A stretch of 64,000 bases of DNA from Oscillibacter valericigenes (GTDB lineage: Bacteria; Bacillota; Clostridia; Oscillospirales; Oscillospiraceae): assembly GCF_021531915.1 (NCBI RefSeq), contig NZ_JAFBIV010000004.1, positions 96,761 through 160,760 of the forward strand, in the 5' to 3' direction. The notes under the pieces were generated by a model. That model was not told the DNA's origin, ran no database searches, and worked only from the letters and a program-made list of their open reading frames with translations. Every line of letters begins with the position of its first letter. Within the stretch, counting starts at the first letter, position 1. A program made the translations under genes and the position numbers. Shown one piece after another: positions 1 to 8,973 of this stretch.

Positions 1-2
1 AA

Positions 3-218
3 AAGCGGGGGGAATACGTCTCTTCCCATCTCCACATGAACGTCACCTTTCTCCTGGAGGCAGACCCTGCCGCCCCTGTGCGCAGCAAGCCGGATGAGAA
101 CAGCCGGGTGGCCTGGTTCGCCCTTCAAGACGCGTTGGCTGCCTCCTCGGAGCCCTGGATGCGGGAACGCATTTACCAGAAGCTCAATGAAAAGCTGCGG
201 GAAAGTTCCAATTTCTGA
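3..218 (+). CDS. NUDIX hydrolase, C-terminal fragment (5' end outside window)
   Basis: The reading frame is open from the first bases of the window, so only the last 71 residues are visible. They resemble the C-terminal part of short NUDIX hydrolases: a histidine-containing YVSSHLH stretch, a NVTFLLEAD strand, a DENSRVAWF segment and a terminal helix ending in RIYQKLNEKL. The NUDIX box itself would lie upstream. An internal ATG at 36 is in frame but falls inside the conserved fold and is unlikely to be the start. The substrate cannot be inferred. Confidence 0.65.
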   Translation, partial: KRGEYVSSHLHMNVTFLLEADPAAPVRSKPDENSRVAWFALQDALAASSEPWMRERIYQKLNEKLRESSNF

Positions 219-260
219 CGTATGCAGAGATTATATACCATTTTTTCAGTTTTATCCAGT

Positions 261-286
261 ACGAAGGCGGGATTTCTCCCGCCTTC
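261..286. repeat. GC-rich hairpin, near-identical to the hairpin at 549-578
   Basis: Arms GAAGGCGGGA (263-272) and TCCCGCCTTC (277-286) pair perfectly around TTTC. The flanking TACGAAGGCGGGATT is repeated at 549-563, so two copies of this hairpin bracket about 260 bp of gene-free DNA. Confidence 0.65.
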
Positions 287-367
287 CAGCTTGTCGAAAA
301 AATCTTTTCGACAAGCTACTGCAAGTTTTTCTGAACTTGAAAAGTTCAGAAAAACTTATGATTGAAA
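287..367. repeat. Dispersed double-hairpin repeat, copy 1
   Basis: Two adjacent hairpins: arms AGCTTGTCGAAAA / TTTTCGACAAGCT (288-300 and 305-317) and arms of 16 bases at 323-338 and 342-357 (AAGTTTTTCTGAACTT and its complement). The unit ends with TATGATTGAAA. The same unit recurs at 48050-48129 with a matching one-base deletion in each arm of the second hairpin. Confidence 0.8.
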
Positions 368-548
368 ACGAATGGCCCAGGCCACCCTCTCTTGCCGCTG
401 CGCGACAATTCACCTTGAGACACCCTTCCTGGGTTGTCTACGCGCCAAGAGCCGCCTTTGGCGGTTGCGCTCCGACACGCTCTGCGGAGCAGTCTTTCGT
501 AACTATCTTCCTTCCCGTTGCGCAAGTTTTCCGGGTTTATCGACAGTC

Positions 549-584
549 TACGAAGGCGGGATTCCTCCCGCCTTCGTACTTTTT
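549..584 (+). terminator. Hairpin with T-run between the NUDIX gene and spoIVB
   Basis: A perfect 13-bp stem (549-561 with 566-578, loop TTCC) is followed on the plus strand by CTTTTT. It overlaps the spoIVB stop codon and could also mark the end of the convergent spoIVB transcript, although the minus side has no T-run. Confidence 0.6.
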
Positions 585-1590
585 ATGCCGCTTTCAGCAT
601 AGTTTCCATGGAAATTCCATATCCTTTACAAGGATCGTTCAGCAAAACGTGGGTCACGGCGCCCACCAGCTTTCCATCCTGCAGAATGGGACTGCCGCTC
701 ATGCCCTGCACAATGCCGCCGGTGACGGCGATCAGCTCCGGGTCCGTCACGGAAATCACCATCTCCCGACCGTCCGAGGCATTGGGGATCACCTTCAAAA
801 CTTCAATTGCATATTCCTCCACCGTATCGCCCCGGACATTGGCCCGGATGACGGCAGGTCCCGCTTTTGCCGTGCCGGTGGATACTGCTGCGCCCAGCAC
901 CGCGGCATGATCCGCTGCATCCAGCGTTCCGAAAACACCGCAACTGGTGTTGGCGTACAGGTCACCCAGGTCAGCCGTCAGGTCAAAGTCGCCCTTCAGC
1001 TCACCGGCGCTGCCCGCGGTCCCCTTTTTCACCGCCTTGACTGTGGAAGGCAGGATGGAACCGTCCGCAAAGGGCATCAGTTGGGCAGTGTCCACGTCGG
1101 TGATGCCGTGTCCCAGGGCGCCGAAGACACCCGTGGCCGGATCATAATAGGTCATGGTGCCGATGCCCGCCATGCTGTCCCTGATCCAGGCGCCGATGCA
1201 GTAGACGCCCTGGTCATTGGGTTCCGGCTCCACGGTCAATGTCACCGGGTCGCCCTGGCGCTGCACCTGAAGGTCGGTGGTGCTGCCGTCGCTTTCCTGC
1301 AGAAGCGCCTGGAACTGCTCCGTGGAGGTCACGGTGCTGCCGCCGCATTTGACGATGACATCTCCCGTTTGCAGTCCGCAGGCCCGGGCAGGCGTGCCGC
1401 CGTCCGAGAGCTTCACCACCACCACGCCCCGGGCAAACAGCTTGATGCCCACGGTGTGGCCCACCGGTACCAGCATCCGCGGCGTCATTTCGACGGCCAT
1501 GGCCACACTTGCGGAGCACGCCAGAACCGCCAGGAGGCACGCTGCTCCGAACCGCAAAAGCCGTTTTCTTGTTCCCGTTGTTCCATACAA
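583..1590 (-). CDS. spoIVB: SpoIVB peptidase (S55 serine protease)
   Basis: This is the forespore-secreted signalling protease that starts sigma-K checkpoint cleavage in the Bacillus model. The product has 335 residues: a short basic N-terminus and one hydrophobic membrane/signal segment (about 13-30), a PDZ domain (about 45-120), and an S55 domain with catalytic His161 in GALGHGI and Ser300 in GMSGSPI. I place the start at the TTG at 1590 because GGAAAGGAG lies at the right distance before it. The frame stays open to an ATG at 1755, but that codon lies inside the ftsZ terminator hairpin. SpoIVB usually neighbours recN/spo0A; here it follows ftsZ. Confidence 0.9.
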   Translation of the reverse strand: MYGTTGTRKRLLRFGAACLLAVLACSASVAMAVEMTPRMLVPVGHTVGIKLFARGVVVVKLSDGGTPARACGLQTGDVIVKCGGSTVTSTEQFQALLQESDGSTTDLQVQRQGDPVTLTVEPEPNDQGVYCIGAWIRDSMAGIGTMTYYDPATGVFGALGHGITDVDTAQLMPFADGSILPSTVKAVKKGTAGSAGELKGDFDLTADLGDLYANTSCGVFGTLDAADHAAVLGAAVSTGTAKAGPAVIRANVRGDTVEEYAIEVLKVIPNASDGREMVISVTDPELIAVTGGIVQGMSGSPILQDGKLVGAVTHVLLNDPCKGYGISMETMLKAA

Positions 1591-1734
1591 TCCAAAAAAC
1601 ACTCCTTTCCAAAAAAATTGCAAACCGCCGGATGTCCCGGCTGGGTTATCTTCTGCGGTCTGTCCACGGTCCACACCCAGCAAAAAGCGGCAGCGATCCC
1701 ATGGTTGTTTTTTGCTTTCCTGAAAATCCGGACG

Positions 1735-1770
1735 AAAAAAGGACCTCACAGCCAAAAGACTGTGAGGTCC
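1735..1770 (-). terminator. Rho-independent terminator of ftsZ
   Basis: Perfect 11-bp stem GGACCTCACAG / CTGTGAGGTCC (1741-1751, 1760-1770), followed on the minus strand by a run of six T. It separates ftsZ from spoIVB. Confidence 0.9.
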
Positions 1771-1785
1771 TCCAACATTTAGCAG

Positions 1786-2916
<1,131 letters not shown>

Positions 2917-3002
2917 ACTGGTGCCTCCTGCTATCATTTGTAGAAACGGGCCGAAAAGCCCGTCATTTGACCCTATATCCTGTGGTCCAGGCTATTTAGT
3001 TT

Positions 3003-3031
3003 ATTGTAAGACACTTTCCTCCCGCGGTCAA
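3003..3031 (-). promoter_or_regulatory. SigA-type promoter of ftsZ
   Basis: On the minus strand, TTGACC (3026-3031), a 17-bp spacer, and TACAAT (3003-3008). The predicted leader of about 80 nt contains a small hairpin, ACGGGC / GCCCGT, near 2945-2962. Confidence 0.75.
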
Positions 3032-3109
3032 GTATCCCGACACGTTTTCCCATGTTTTTTTCTGAAAAACAGAGGAGCGGTATCCCGACGGAGCCCGCTC
3101 CCCCCCTAT

Positions 3110-3880
3110 TTACCGTGTGCTTTGGTCCAAATAGATCCGCCCGCTCTCCCGGGTCATGTCGAAGGTACCGGTCATGTTGTCCTGCACCTTCCCGCTCTCC
3201 ATGGCCTGTCGCAGCATTTTCAGCTTCATGGGATAATCTGCGCCATAGGGCATCTTCACGGTGAAGCGGCCGAGATAATCCATTCGGATGGCAGAGAGGT
3301 CATCCAGACGGATACCGTCCACATCCTCCAGCATGTCGGCCTCCTCCAGAGCCGCCATCAGCTCCAGCAGGCTCTCCTGCTGTGAGGCATATTCGGTAGC
3401 CAGAGCTATGGACGTCCCCACGGTGGGCGCCAGCAGCTGGCACCCGGAGATCATGCCGCAATCCGCCGCCGCAGAGGGGTCCAGCTGATCCACCAGCATG
3501 CCCTTGGGGCTGATAAGCCAGGCGCTGCCGTCCTGCACCAGAGCGAAGGGCGTGCCGCATTCCTTGATCTCAATGACCAGGGTGTCCGGCAGCCGCCGGT
3601 TGATGCGGATCTCCTCGATGTAGGGCAGCGCTTCCCGGATGTTGCCCGCCACGGTGTTCTTGTTCAGCAGGTAGAGGTTGTCGCCGTTCTCAATGGCCGA
3701 GGCCTCCCGGATCTGCTCCTCCGTGTACCGCTGCTCCCCCAGAATCTCCACATGGTCCACCCGGAAAAACAGCGTCACGGCGGCCACCACGGCGCCGCAG
3801 ATCACCAAGATGGACAGCAGCTTATAGAGGAAGCCAAAGCTTCCCCTGCGCCGCCGGCTGGAATTTCTGCGTCTTGCCAT
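3110..3880 (-). CDS. divIB: Cell division protein DivIB/FtsQ
   Basis: Bitopic divisome protein that links FtsL with the septal synthase. The 256 residues show a very basic cytoplasmic N-terminus (RRRNSSRRRR), one transmembrane helix at about 19-41, and then a POTRA domain (from VDHVEILG to about residue 110) and the beta domain. The start follows GAGGGG. It lies 4 nt after the murA stop, so the two are cotranscribed. Confidence 0.9.
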   Translation of the reverse strand: MARRRNSSRRRRGSFGFLYKLLSILVICGAVVAAVTLFFRVDHVEILGEQRYTEEQIREASAIENGDNLYLLNKNTVAGNIREALPYIEEIRINRRLPDTLVIEIKECGTPFALVQDGSAWLISPKGMLVDQLDPSAAADCGMISGCQLLAPTVGTSIALATEYASQQESLLELMAALEEADMLEDVDGIRLDDLSAIRMDYLGRFTVKMPYGADYPMKLKMLRQAMESGKVQDNMTGTFDMTRESGRIYLDQSTR

Positions 3881-3884
3881 GAAG

Positions 3885-5156
3885 TTACCCCTCGATCTGC
3901 TCTGTTTCTATCCGAACGATATCCGCTCCAAGAGCGGACAGGTCCCGTTCCAAGCTTTCATATCCCCGGTCGATGTGACCGATCCGCATGATGCGGCTCT
4001 CTCCCTCTGCCGCCAGGGCCGCTACGCACAGCGCCGCCCCGCCCCGCAGGTCCGTACACTGGACGGCGGCTCCGTACAGAGTGTCCGTCCCACTGACCAC
4101 CGCCACCCGGCCGGACACCTGGATGTCCGCTCCCATGCGGATCAGCTCATCCACATGGCGGTAACGGTTCTCAAAAATATTCTCCTCAAACACCGTGGCC
4201 CCCCGGCTCCGCAGCAGCGCCGCCATCAGCACCGCCTGGGCATCCGTGGGGAAGCCCGGATAGGGCGCCGTCCGCACCGGGCGGACCGCCCGCAGCCGCT
4301 TGTCACAGGCGCAGGCAATGCCCGCCGCGTCAGACCGCACGGTACAGCCCGCCTCCCGCAGCAAGGCGGTAACAGTAGCCAACTGCTCCTCCCGGGCGCC
4401 CCGCAAAAAGGCCCTGCCTCCGGCGGAGGCCGCCGCGCACAGGTAGGTGGCCGCGGCAATGCGGTCCGGCATCACAGTGTAGGTACACCCGTGGAGCCTT
4501 TGACCTCCCTCCACCGTGATGGTGGAGGTCCCCGCTCCGGACACTTTAGCCCCACAGGCATTCAGGAAGTTCTGGAGATCCATGATCTCCGGTTCCCTGG
4601 CGGCATTGAAGATAGCGGTGATGCCCTCAGCCCCGCAGGCCGCCAGCATCAGATTCTCCGTGGCCCCCACCGAGGGCAGACTCAGCACCAGATCGGTGCC
4701 CCGCAGGCGGGCGGCCCGACAGTGCAGGTGGCCGCCGGTATCGTCGATCTCCGCGCCCAGGTCCCGAAGCCCCGCCAGGTGCAGATCAATAGGCCTGGGT
4801 CCCAGCTCACATCCGCCGGGATAGCTGAGCTCCGCCCGGCCGCACCGGGCCAGGATGGCACCCAGGAAAATGGCGGAGGACCGCATTTCCCGCATCAGTG
4901 TATCAGAGATGGCGCAGCCCTGCAACCCGGCGGTATCCACCACCAGGCCGTCGGCCTCCCAGCTGGCATCGCAGCCCAGGCCCTGTAAAATGCGGATCGA
5001 GGCGTCCACGTCCCGCAGACGGGGGCACCCCCGCAGCTTTACCTGGTCCCCGGTCAGCAGCGTGGCCGCCAGGATGGGCAGTACACTGTTCTTGGCCCCC
5101 TGGACCGTCACCTCTCCGTTAAGACGGGTGCCGCCCCTCACCAAAAGCTGGCTCAT
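3885..5156 (-). CDS. murA: UDP-N-acetylglucosamine 1-carboxyvinyltransferase
   Basis: Cytoplasmic MurA catalyses the first committed peptidoglycan step, transfer of enolpyruvate from PEP to UDP-GlcNAc. The 423 residues cover the full family length. The fosfomycin-reactive cysteine is present as Cys116 in PGGCELGPRP, and the substrate-binding KN of QGAKNSVLPIL lies near the N-terminus. The ATG at 5156 follows GGAGGG; an upstream ATG at 5189 has no such site. Confidence 0.95.
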   Translation of the reverse strand: MSQLLVRGGTRLNGEVTVQGAKNSVLPILAATLLTGDQVKLRGCPRLRDVDASIRILQGLGCDASWEADGLVVDTAGLQGCAISDTLMREMRSSAIFLGAILARCGRAELSYPGGCELGPRPIDLHLAGLRDLGAEIDDTGGHLHCRAARLRGTDLVLSLPSVGATENLMLAACGAEGITAIFNAAREPEIMDLQNFLNACGAKVSGAGTSTITVEGGQRLHGCTYTVMPDRIAAATYLCAAASAGGRAFLRGAREEQLATVTALLREAGCTVRSDAAGIACACDKRLRAVRPVRTAPYPGFPTDAQAVLMAALLRSRGATVFEENIFENRYRHVDELIRMGADIQVSGRVAVVSGTDTLYGAAVQCTDLRGGAALCVAALAAEGESRIMRIGHIDRGYESLERDLSALGADIVRIETEQIEG

Positions 5157-5221
5157 AGTCGTTCCCTCCGCTCCCAAAGAATGGTTCAACAGTCCATCCT
5201 ATGGGAGAAAGGGATTTCTGG

Positions 5222-6358
5222 TTACTGCGTGATCTGCAGAATGGTCTGGTAAATGCGCTCCGTAGCGTCCCGGATGCCCAGGGCGGCCATGGCTGTTTCC
5301 ATGCCGGCCCGCTTCTCCGGATCCCGGAGGATGCCGCAGGCTGCCTGGAACAGGGACTGACCGGAGCTGTCCTTTTCCAGCAGCACCGCCGCGCCGCCAG
5401 CCTCCTCCAGCACCCGGGCGTTCTTCTCCTGGTGGTTATTGGTCACATAGGGAGACGGCACGATCAGGGCAGGAACCCCCAGGGCCGTCAGTTCGCTGAT
5501 GGTGGAGGCCCCAGCCCGGCAGATGACCAGGTCTGCCGCCCGCATGACCTGCGCCATGTCATAGATATACTCCCGCACCTGCAGGGACGGATGCTGTGCC
5601 AGGTCCACGCCCTTTTCCTTCAGCAGCTCAAGAACCACCGGGTAGCCGCCCTTGCCGGCGGCGTGGATGTGGTGGAAGGGCTCCTTGGCCGCCTCCAGGG
5701 CCAGGAAATCCGCCATCTGGCGGTTCATGCCGGAGGCCCCCAGGGACCCCCAAAAGGAGACGATCAGGGGTCGGCCGTCATCCACGCCCAGCTTCTGCTT
5801 CGCCTGCTTCTTCGTCAGATCAAAAAAATCCCCCCGCACCGGCGTGCCGGTGACTACCACCTTGTTCGTGTGCTTGTAGTGCTGGCGGCAAGACTCGAAG
5901 CCCACCATGATACGGTCCGCGAAGGGCTCCAGCATCTCGGTGGTGAGCCCCGGCACCATGTTGGACTCATGGACTGCCGTGGGGATGCCCGCCTTGGCGG
6001 CGGCCTTCACCATGGGATAGCTGGCGTAGCCCCCGGTGCCGATGACCACATCGGGCCGGAACTCCCGCAGGATGGCCTTTGCCTCCCGGGGCGCCCGGGT
6101 CAGATTATAGAGGGACACTAAGTTGTGTTTGATCTCCGCGGGCTTCAGCGAACGGTGAAAGCTGGAGATGTGGACCGTGCGGAACGCATAGCCCGCCTTG
6201 GGCACCAGGTCCTTTTCCAACCCCCGCTCAGCCCCCACAAAGAGGAATTCCGTCTCCGGGTCTTTCTCATGCATCAGCTGCGCCAGGGCAATGGCGGGAT
6301 TCACATGGCCCGCCGTGCCGCCGCAGGTGAAAGTGACCCGTTTTATCTTCTTTTCCAT
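5222..6358 (-). CDS. murG: UDP-GlcNAc:undecaprenyl-PP-MurNAc-pentapeptide transferase MurG
   Basis: Peripheral membrane glycosyltransferase (GT28) that makes lipid II from lipid I. The 378 residues have the N-terminal GGTAGHVNPAIAL loop, GTGGYASYP, and the donor-site stretch RAGASTISELTALGVPALIVPSPY. The start at 6358 is chosen for AGG-containing sequence just before it; an ATG at 6400 is also in frame. A hairpin-rich spacer separates it from ftsW. Confidence 0.95.
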   Translation of the reverse strand: MEKKIKRVTFTCGGTAGHVNPAIALAQLMHEKDPETEFLFVGAERGLEKDLVPKAGYAFRTVHISSFHRSLKPAEIKHNLVSLYNLTRAPREAKAILREFRPDVVIGTGGYASYPMVKAAAKAGIPTAVHESNMVPGLTTEMLEPFADRIMVGFESCRQHYKHTNKVVVTGTPVRGDFFDLTKKQAKQKLGVDDGRPLIVSFWGSLGASGMNRQMADFLALEAAKEPFHHIHAAGKGGYPVVLELLKEKGVDLAQHPSLQVREYIYDMAQVMRAADLVICRAGASTISELTALGVPALIVPSPYVTNNHQEKNARVLEEAGGAAVLLEKDSSGQSLFQAACGILRDPEKRAGMETAMAALGIRDATERIYQTILQITQ

Positions 6359-6370
6359 CCTATCAACCTC

Positions 6371-6522
6371 ATTTCTTTTGCCGACAGCAAAAGAAATCAT
6401 TCAAATCATTTTCGCCGCGGCGTGTACGTGGCGAAAATTCCCCGACCCAGCCGCCTTGGGCGGCGTTCACCAGTCCGAAGACTGGTGGTGGGGGATTCTC
6501 AAGGGGGAGCCTGCTCCCCCTT
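6371..6522. repeat. Hairpin cluster between ftsW and murG
   Basis: Five consecutive inverted repeats fill the spacer: ATTTCTTTTGC / GCAAAAGAAAT (6371-6397), ATTTTCGCC / GGCGAAAAT (6408-6438), CCGCC / GGCGG (6451-6463), CCAGTC-CGAA-GACTGG (6470-6485) and AAGGGGGAGC-CT-GCTCCCCCTT (6501-6522). The first resembles the end hairpins of the repeats at 38222 and 42587. None has a clear T-run, so simple termination is unlikely. Confidence 0.65.
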
Positions 6523-6528
6523 GACATA

Positions 6529-7800
6529 CTATCCTGCCTTCGTCGGCTTCATCTGCCGCGACACCGACAATACGATCCCCATTTCCGCCAGCTGCATGGA
6601 CAAAGCCGTGCCGCCGTAGCTGAAGAAGGGCAGTGAAATGCCGGTGGTGGGCAGCAAACCCGTCACCACGCCGATGTTCAGGAATGTCTGCATGGCGATC
6701 AGCGTGGTGACGCCCACCACCAGAAGACTGCCGAAGCGGTCCCGGGCATGGAGGGCGATCCAGTAGCCCCGCAGGATCAGCGCCGCAAACAGCAGCATGA
6801 TAATGGTAGCACCGATGAGGCCCAGTTCCTCGCAGATGATGGCGAAGATAAAGTCGTTGTGCTCCTCCGGCAGGTACAGAAACTTCTGCCGGCTTTTCCC
6901 CAGGCCCACGCCCAGCAGGCCGCCGGAGCCAATGGAGATCAGGCTCTGGGACAGCTGATAGCCGGCGCCCCGGGGGTCGATGAAGGGGTTCTGCCACATG
7001 GCGATGCGGCTCTGGCCGTATTGGATGATGCCGGACATCATCAGGAACAGCACGCCTCCCGCGCCACCCACGGCGGCGATGACCCAGGCCCAGTTGATGC
7101 CGCCCACCAGCATCAGCACCGCGCCGGTGCCCAGGATCAGCACCGTGCCGGACAGGTGGGGCTCCAGCATCATCAGCACCGCAATGACGCCCATAATCAG
7201 CAGATAGGGTGCGATGCCGTACCGGGTGGTTCGCATTTTATCCTTTTTGTGGGAAATGCTGTCAGAAAAATACAGCACCACCGCCATTTTCGCGATCTCG
7301 GAGGGTTGGAAGGTAAACAGCTCGCCCACGCCGATCCAGCGGGTGGCGTTGTTTCGGGTGACGGCGATGGGGTTGCCGGGGATGATGACCAGCACCAGCA
7401 GGATAATAGCAAGGTACAGCATCAGCTTTGCAACGCCCCGAAACCGCTGATAATTGATCCTGCCGATCAGAAACATGGCCGCGATACCCATGGCGGCAAA
7501 GACGCCCTGCCGCACAAAGTAGTGCATGGGGTCCTGGCCGTCGGTCTCGTAATAGGCGGAGGGAAAACTGGCAGACAGCAGCATCACCAGGCCGATGGCC
7601 GTCAGCAGCAGCACCAGCAGGCAGAAGGGCAGATCAATGGGCCCCTTGGCCAGTTCCCGGCTCTCCGCTTCCTTTTCCTTTCGGCGCTGGACCCGTTCCC
7701 GCCGGGCCTGCTCGGCCTCCTGCTCCCGCCGCTTCCGCTCCTGGTAGCGGTCCATGGCTGCCTGCCGTTCCGCGGCTGTCATACGCCGCTGTGTCGCCAT
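6529..7800 (-). CDS. ftsW: SEDS peptidoglycan polymerase FtsW/SpoVE
   Basis: Multi-pass membrane glycosyltransferase that polymerises lipid II with its partner PBP. The 423 residues have about ten transmembrane helices and the SEDS signatures RWIGVGELFTFQPSEIAKMA, EEHNDFIFAIICEELG and GISLPFFSYGG. The N-terminal ~52 residues, before the first helix, are unusually rich in Arg and Glu. The start at 7800 follows GGAGGGGTGAAG; the frame stays open to 7899, but those bases are the spacer and hairpin. The name FtsW rather than SpoVE rests on context. Confidence 0.93.
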   Translation of the reverse strand: MATQRRMTAAERQAAMDRYQERKRREQEAEQARRERVQRRKEKEAESRELAKGPIDLPFCLLVLLLTAIGLVMLLSASFPSAYYETDGQDPMHYFVRQGVFAAMGIAAMFLIGRINYQRFRGVAKLMLYLAIILLVLVIIPGNPIAVTRNNATRWIGVGELFTFQPSEIAKMAVVLYFSDSISHKKDKMRTTRYGIAPYLLIMGVIAVLMMLEPHLSGTVLILGTGAVLMLVGGINWAWVIAAVGGAGGVLFLMMSGIIQYGQSRIAMWQNPFIDPRGAGYQLSQSLISIGSGGLLGVGLGKSRQKFLYLPEEHNDFIFAIICEELGLIGATIIMLLFAALILRGYWIALHARDRFGSLLVVGVTTLIAMQTFLNIGVVTGLLPTTGISLPFFSYGGTALSMQLAEMGIVLSVSRQMKPTKAG

Positions 7801-7815
7801 CTTCACCCCTCCTTT

Positions 7816-7840
7816 CCCACAAAAGCTCCGCTTTTGCGGG
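7816..7840 (-). repeat. Hairpin abutting the ftsW ribosome-binding site, copy 1
   Basis: On the minus strand, CCCGCAAAAGC-GGA-GCTTTTGTGGG, directly followed by AAAGGAGG of ftsW. The same 25 bases occur at 13801-13825 next to the ftsL ribosome-binding site. Confidence 0.75.
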
Positions 7841-7954
7841 AGCCCTGGAATTTTATTCAAATCGCCCGAACTGAATTTGGCCGATTTCAAGGTTTTCACA
7901 TCCGTGAAAACGCTTGACGCGCTGGCCGCGCGGCGTGCGCTTTGCGCCCGCGGC

Positions 7955-8941
7955 TCAGTACCGTCCCTGTACGCCCAGATAAGCCAGCACGCAGCACACC
8001 AGGGTGATGCCGGAGAACACCGCCACCAGCTTCGCCTCGCTCCAGCCGGACAGCTCCAGGTGGTGGTGCAAAGGTGCCATTTTGAAGAATCGCTTGCCGT
8101 GAGTTGCCTTGAAATAGGCCACCTGGATAATGTCGCTCATGGTCTCGGCGATGTAGATGATGCCCACGGGGATCAGGATCAGGGGCATATCCAGCGCAAA
8201 GCCCAGGGCCGCCACAGCGCCGCCCAGGAAGAGGCTGCCGGTGTCGCCCATGAAGACCTTTGCCGGGTGGTGATTATACACGAAGAAGGCCGCCAGGCCG
8301 CCTGCCAAGGCGGCGGGAAGCAGAGCCAGGGTGGTCAGGTGCCACAGGGCGGCGGTCACGGCGAAAAACACCATCACCACGAAGGTGACGCCGGTGGCCA
8401 GGCCGTCCACACCGTCTGTCAGATTCACGGCGTTGACGCAGCCCACAATGACGAAGGCCGCGAAAATCAGATACACGATCCAGGGAATGGTGATACTGAC
8501 CTGGAAAAACGGGATATACAGGTCATTGGTCAGCAGACCCTCATACCGCATCAGCACCAGGAACACCACGGCGGCCGCCAGCTGCAGAATAAACTTCTGC
8601 TTGGCGGTCAGGCCCTCGTTCTGGTGCTGGCGGACCTTGCGGTAGTCATCCACAAAGCCGATCAGGCCAAAGATCAGTGCAAACAGGTATACATACAGGT
8701 GGTCGAATTCTCCCGCCAGCATCCGTCCCCAACCCAGGACCAGCACGGTGATGCCGGTGCCCAGAATGAACATGATGCCTCCCATGGTGGGGGTGCCGGC
8801 CTTGCCGGCATGCCAGGTGGGGCCGTCCTTCCGGATCTCCTGTCCGGCCTTCAGTTTCCGCAGCTCGGCCAATACAAACCGGCCCAGCACCACGGTCAGC
8901 ACAAAGCTGACCAGGGCCGCCAGCAGCAATATCATCTCCAT
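7955..8941 (-). CDS. mraY: Phospho-N-acetylmuramoyl-pentapeptide-transferase
   Basis: Integral membrane enzyme that moves phospho-MurNAc-pentapeptide to undecaprenyl phosphate, giving lipid I. The 328 residues contain the MraY motifs: GTPTMGGIMF near the N-terminus, FVDDYRK, NLTDGVDGLA, FMGDTGSLFLGG, and the histidine-rich FKMAPLHHHLE loop. About ten transmembrane helices. The start follows GGGAGAGAG. murF, often next to mraY, is absent here. Confidence 0.96.
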   Translation of the reverse strand: MEMILLLAALVSFVLTVVLGRFVLAELRKLKAGQEIRKDGPTWHAGKAGTPTMGGIMFILGTGITVLVLGWGRMLAGEFDHLYVYLFALIFGLIGFVDDYRKVRQHQNEGLTAKQKFILQLAAAVVFLVLMRYEGLLTNDLYIPFFQVSITIPWIVYLIFAAFVIVGCVNAVNLTDGVDGLATGVTFVVMVFFAVTAALWHLTTLALLPAALAGGLAAFFVYNHHPAKVFMGDTGSLFLGGAVAALGFALDMPLILIPVGIIYIAETMSDIIQVAYFKATHGKRFFKMAPLHHHLELSGWSEAKLVAVFSGITLVCCVLAYLGVQGRY

Positions 8942-8973
8942 AGGTCTCTCTCCCTTTTGTGCGTTTTCTTGTT

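Larger units (their letters stand above)
219..582. other. Gene-free interval between the NUDIX gene and spoIVB
   Basis: No convincing gene lies in these 364 bases. It contains two near-identical GC-rich hairpins (261-286 and 549-578) and, right after the first, one copy of a dispersed double-hairpin repeat (287-367). The part from about 368 to 548 holds nothing I recognise; it may be decayed sequence. Confidence 0.6.

Noticed and set aside
1591..1755. Upstream extension of spoIVB to the ATG at 1755
   Set aside because: The extension runs through the ftsZ terminator hairpin and has no ribosome-binding site, while the TTG at 1590 does.
94..1782. Long plus-strand frame opposite spoIVB
   Set aside because: Shadow frame; SpoIVB catalytic motifs prove the minus strand.
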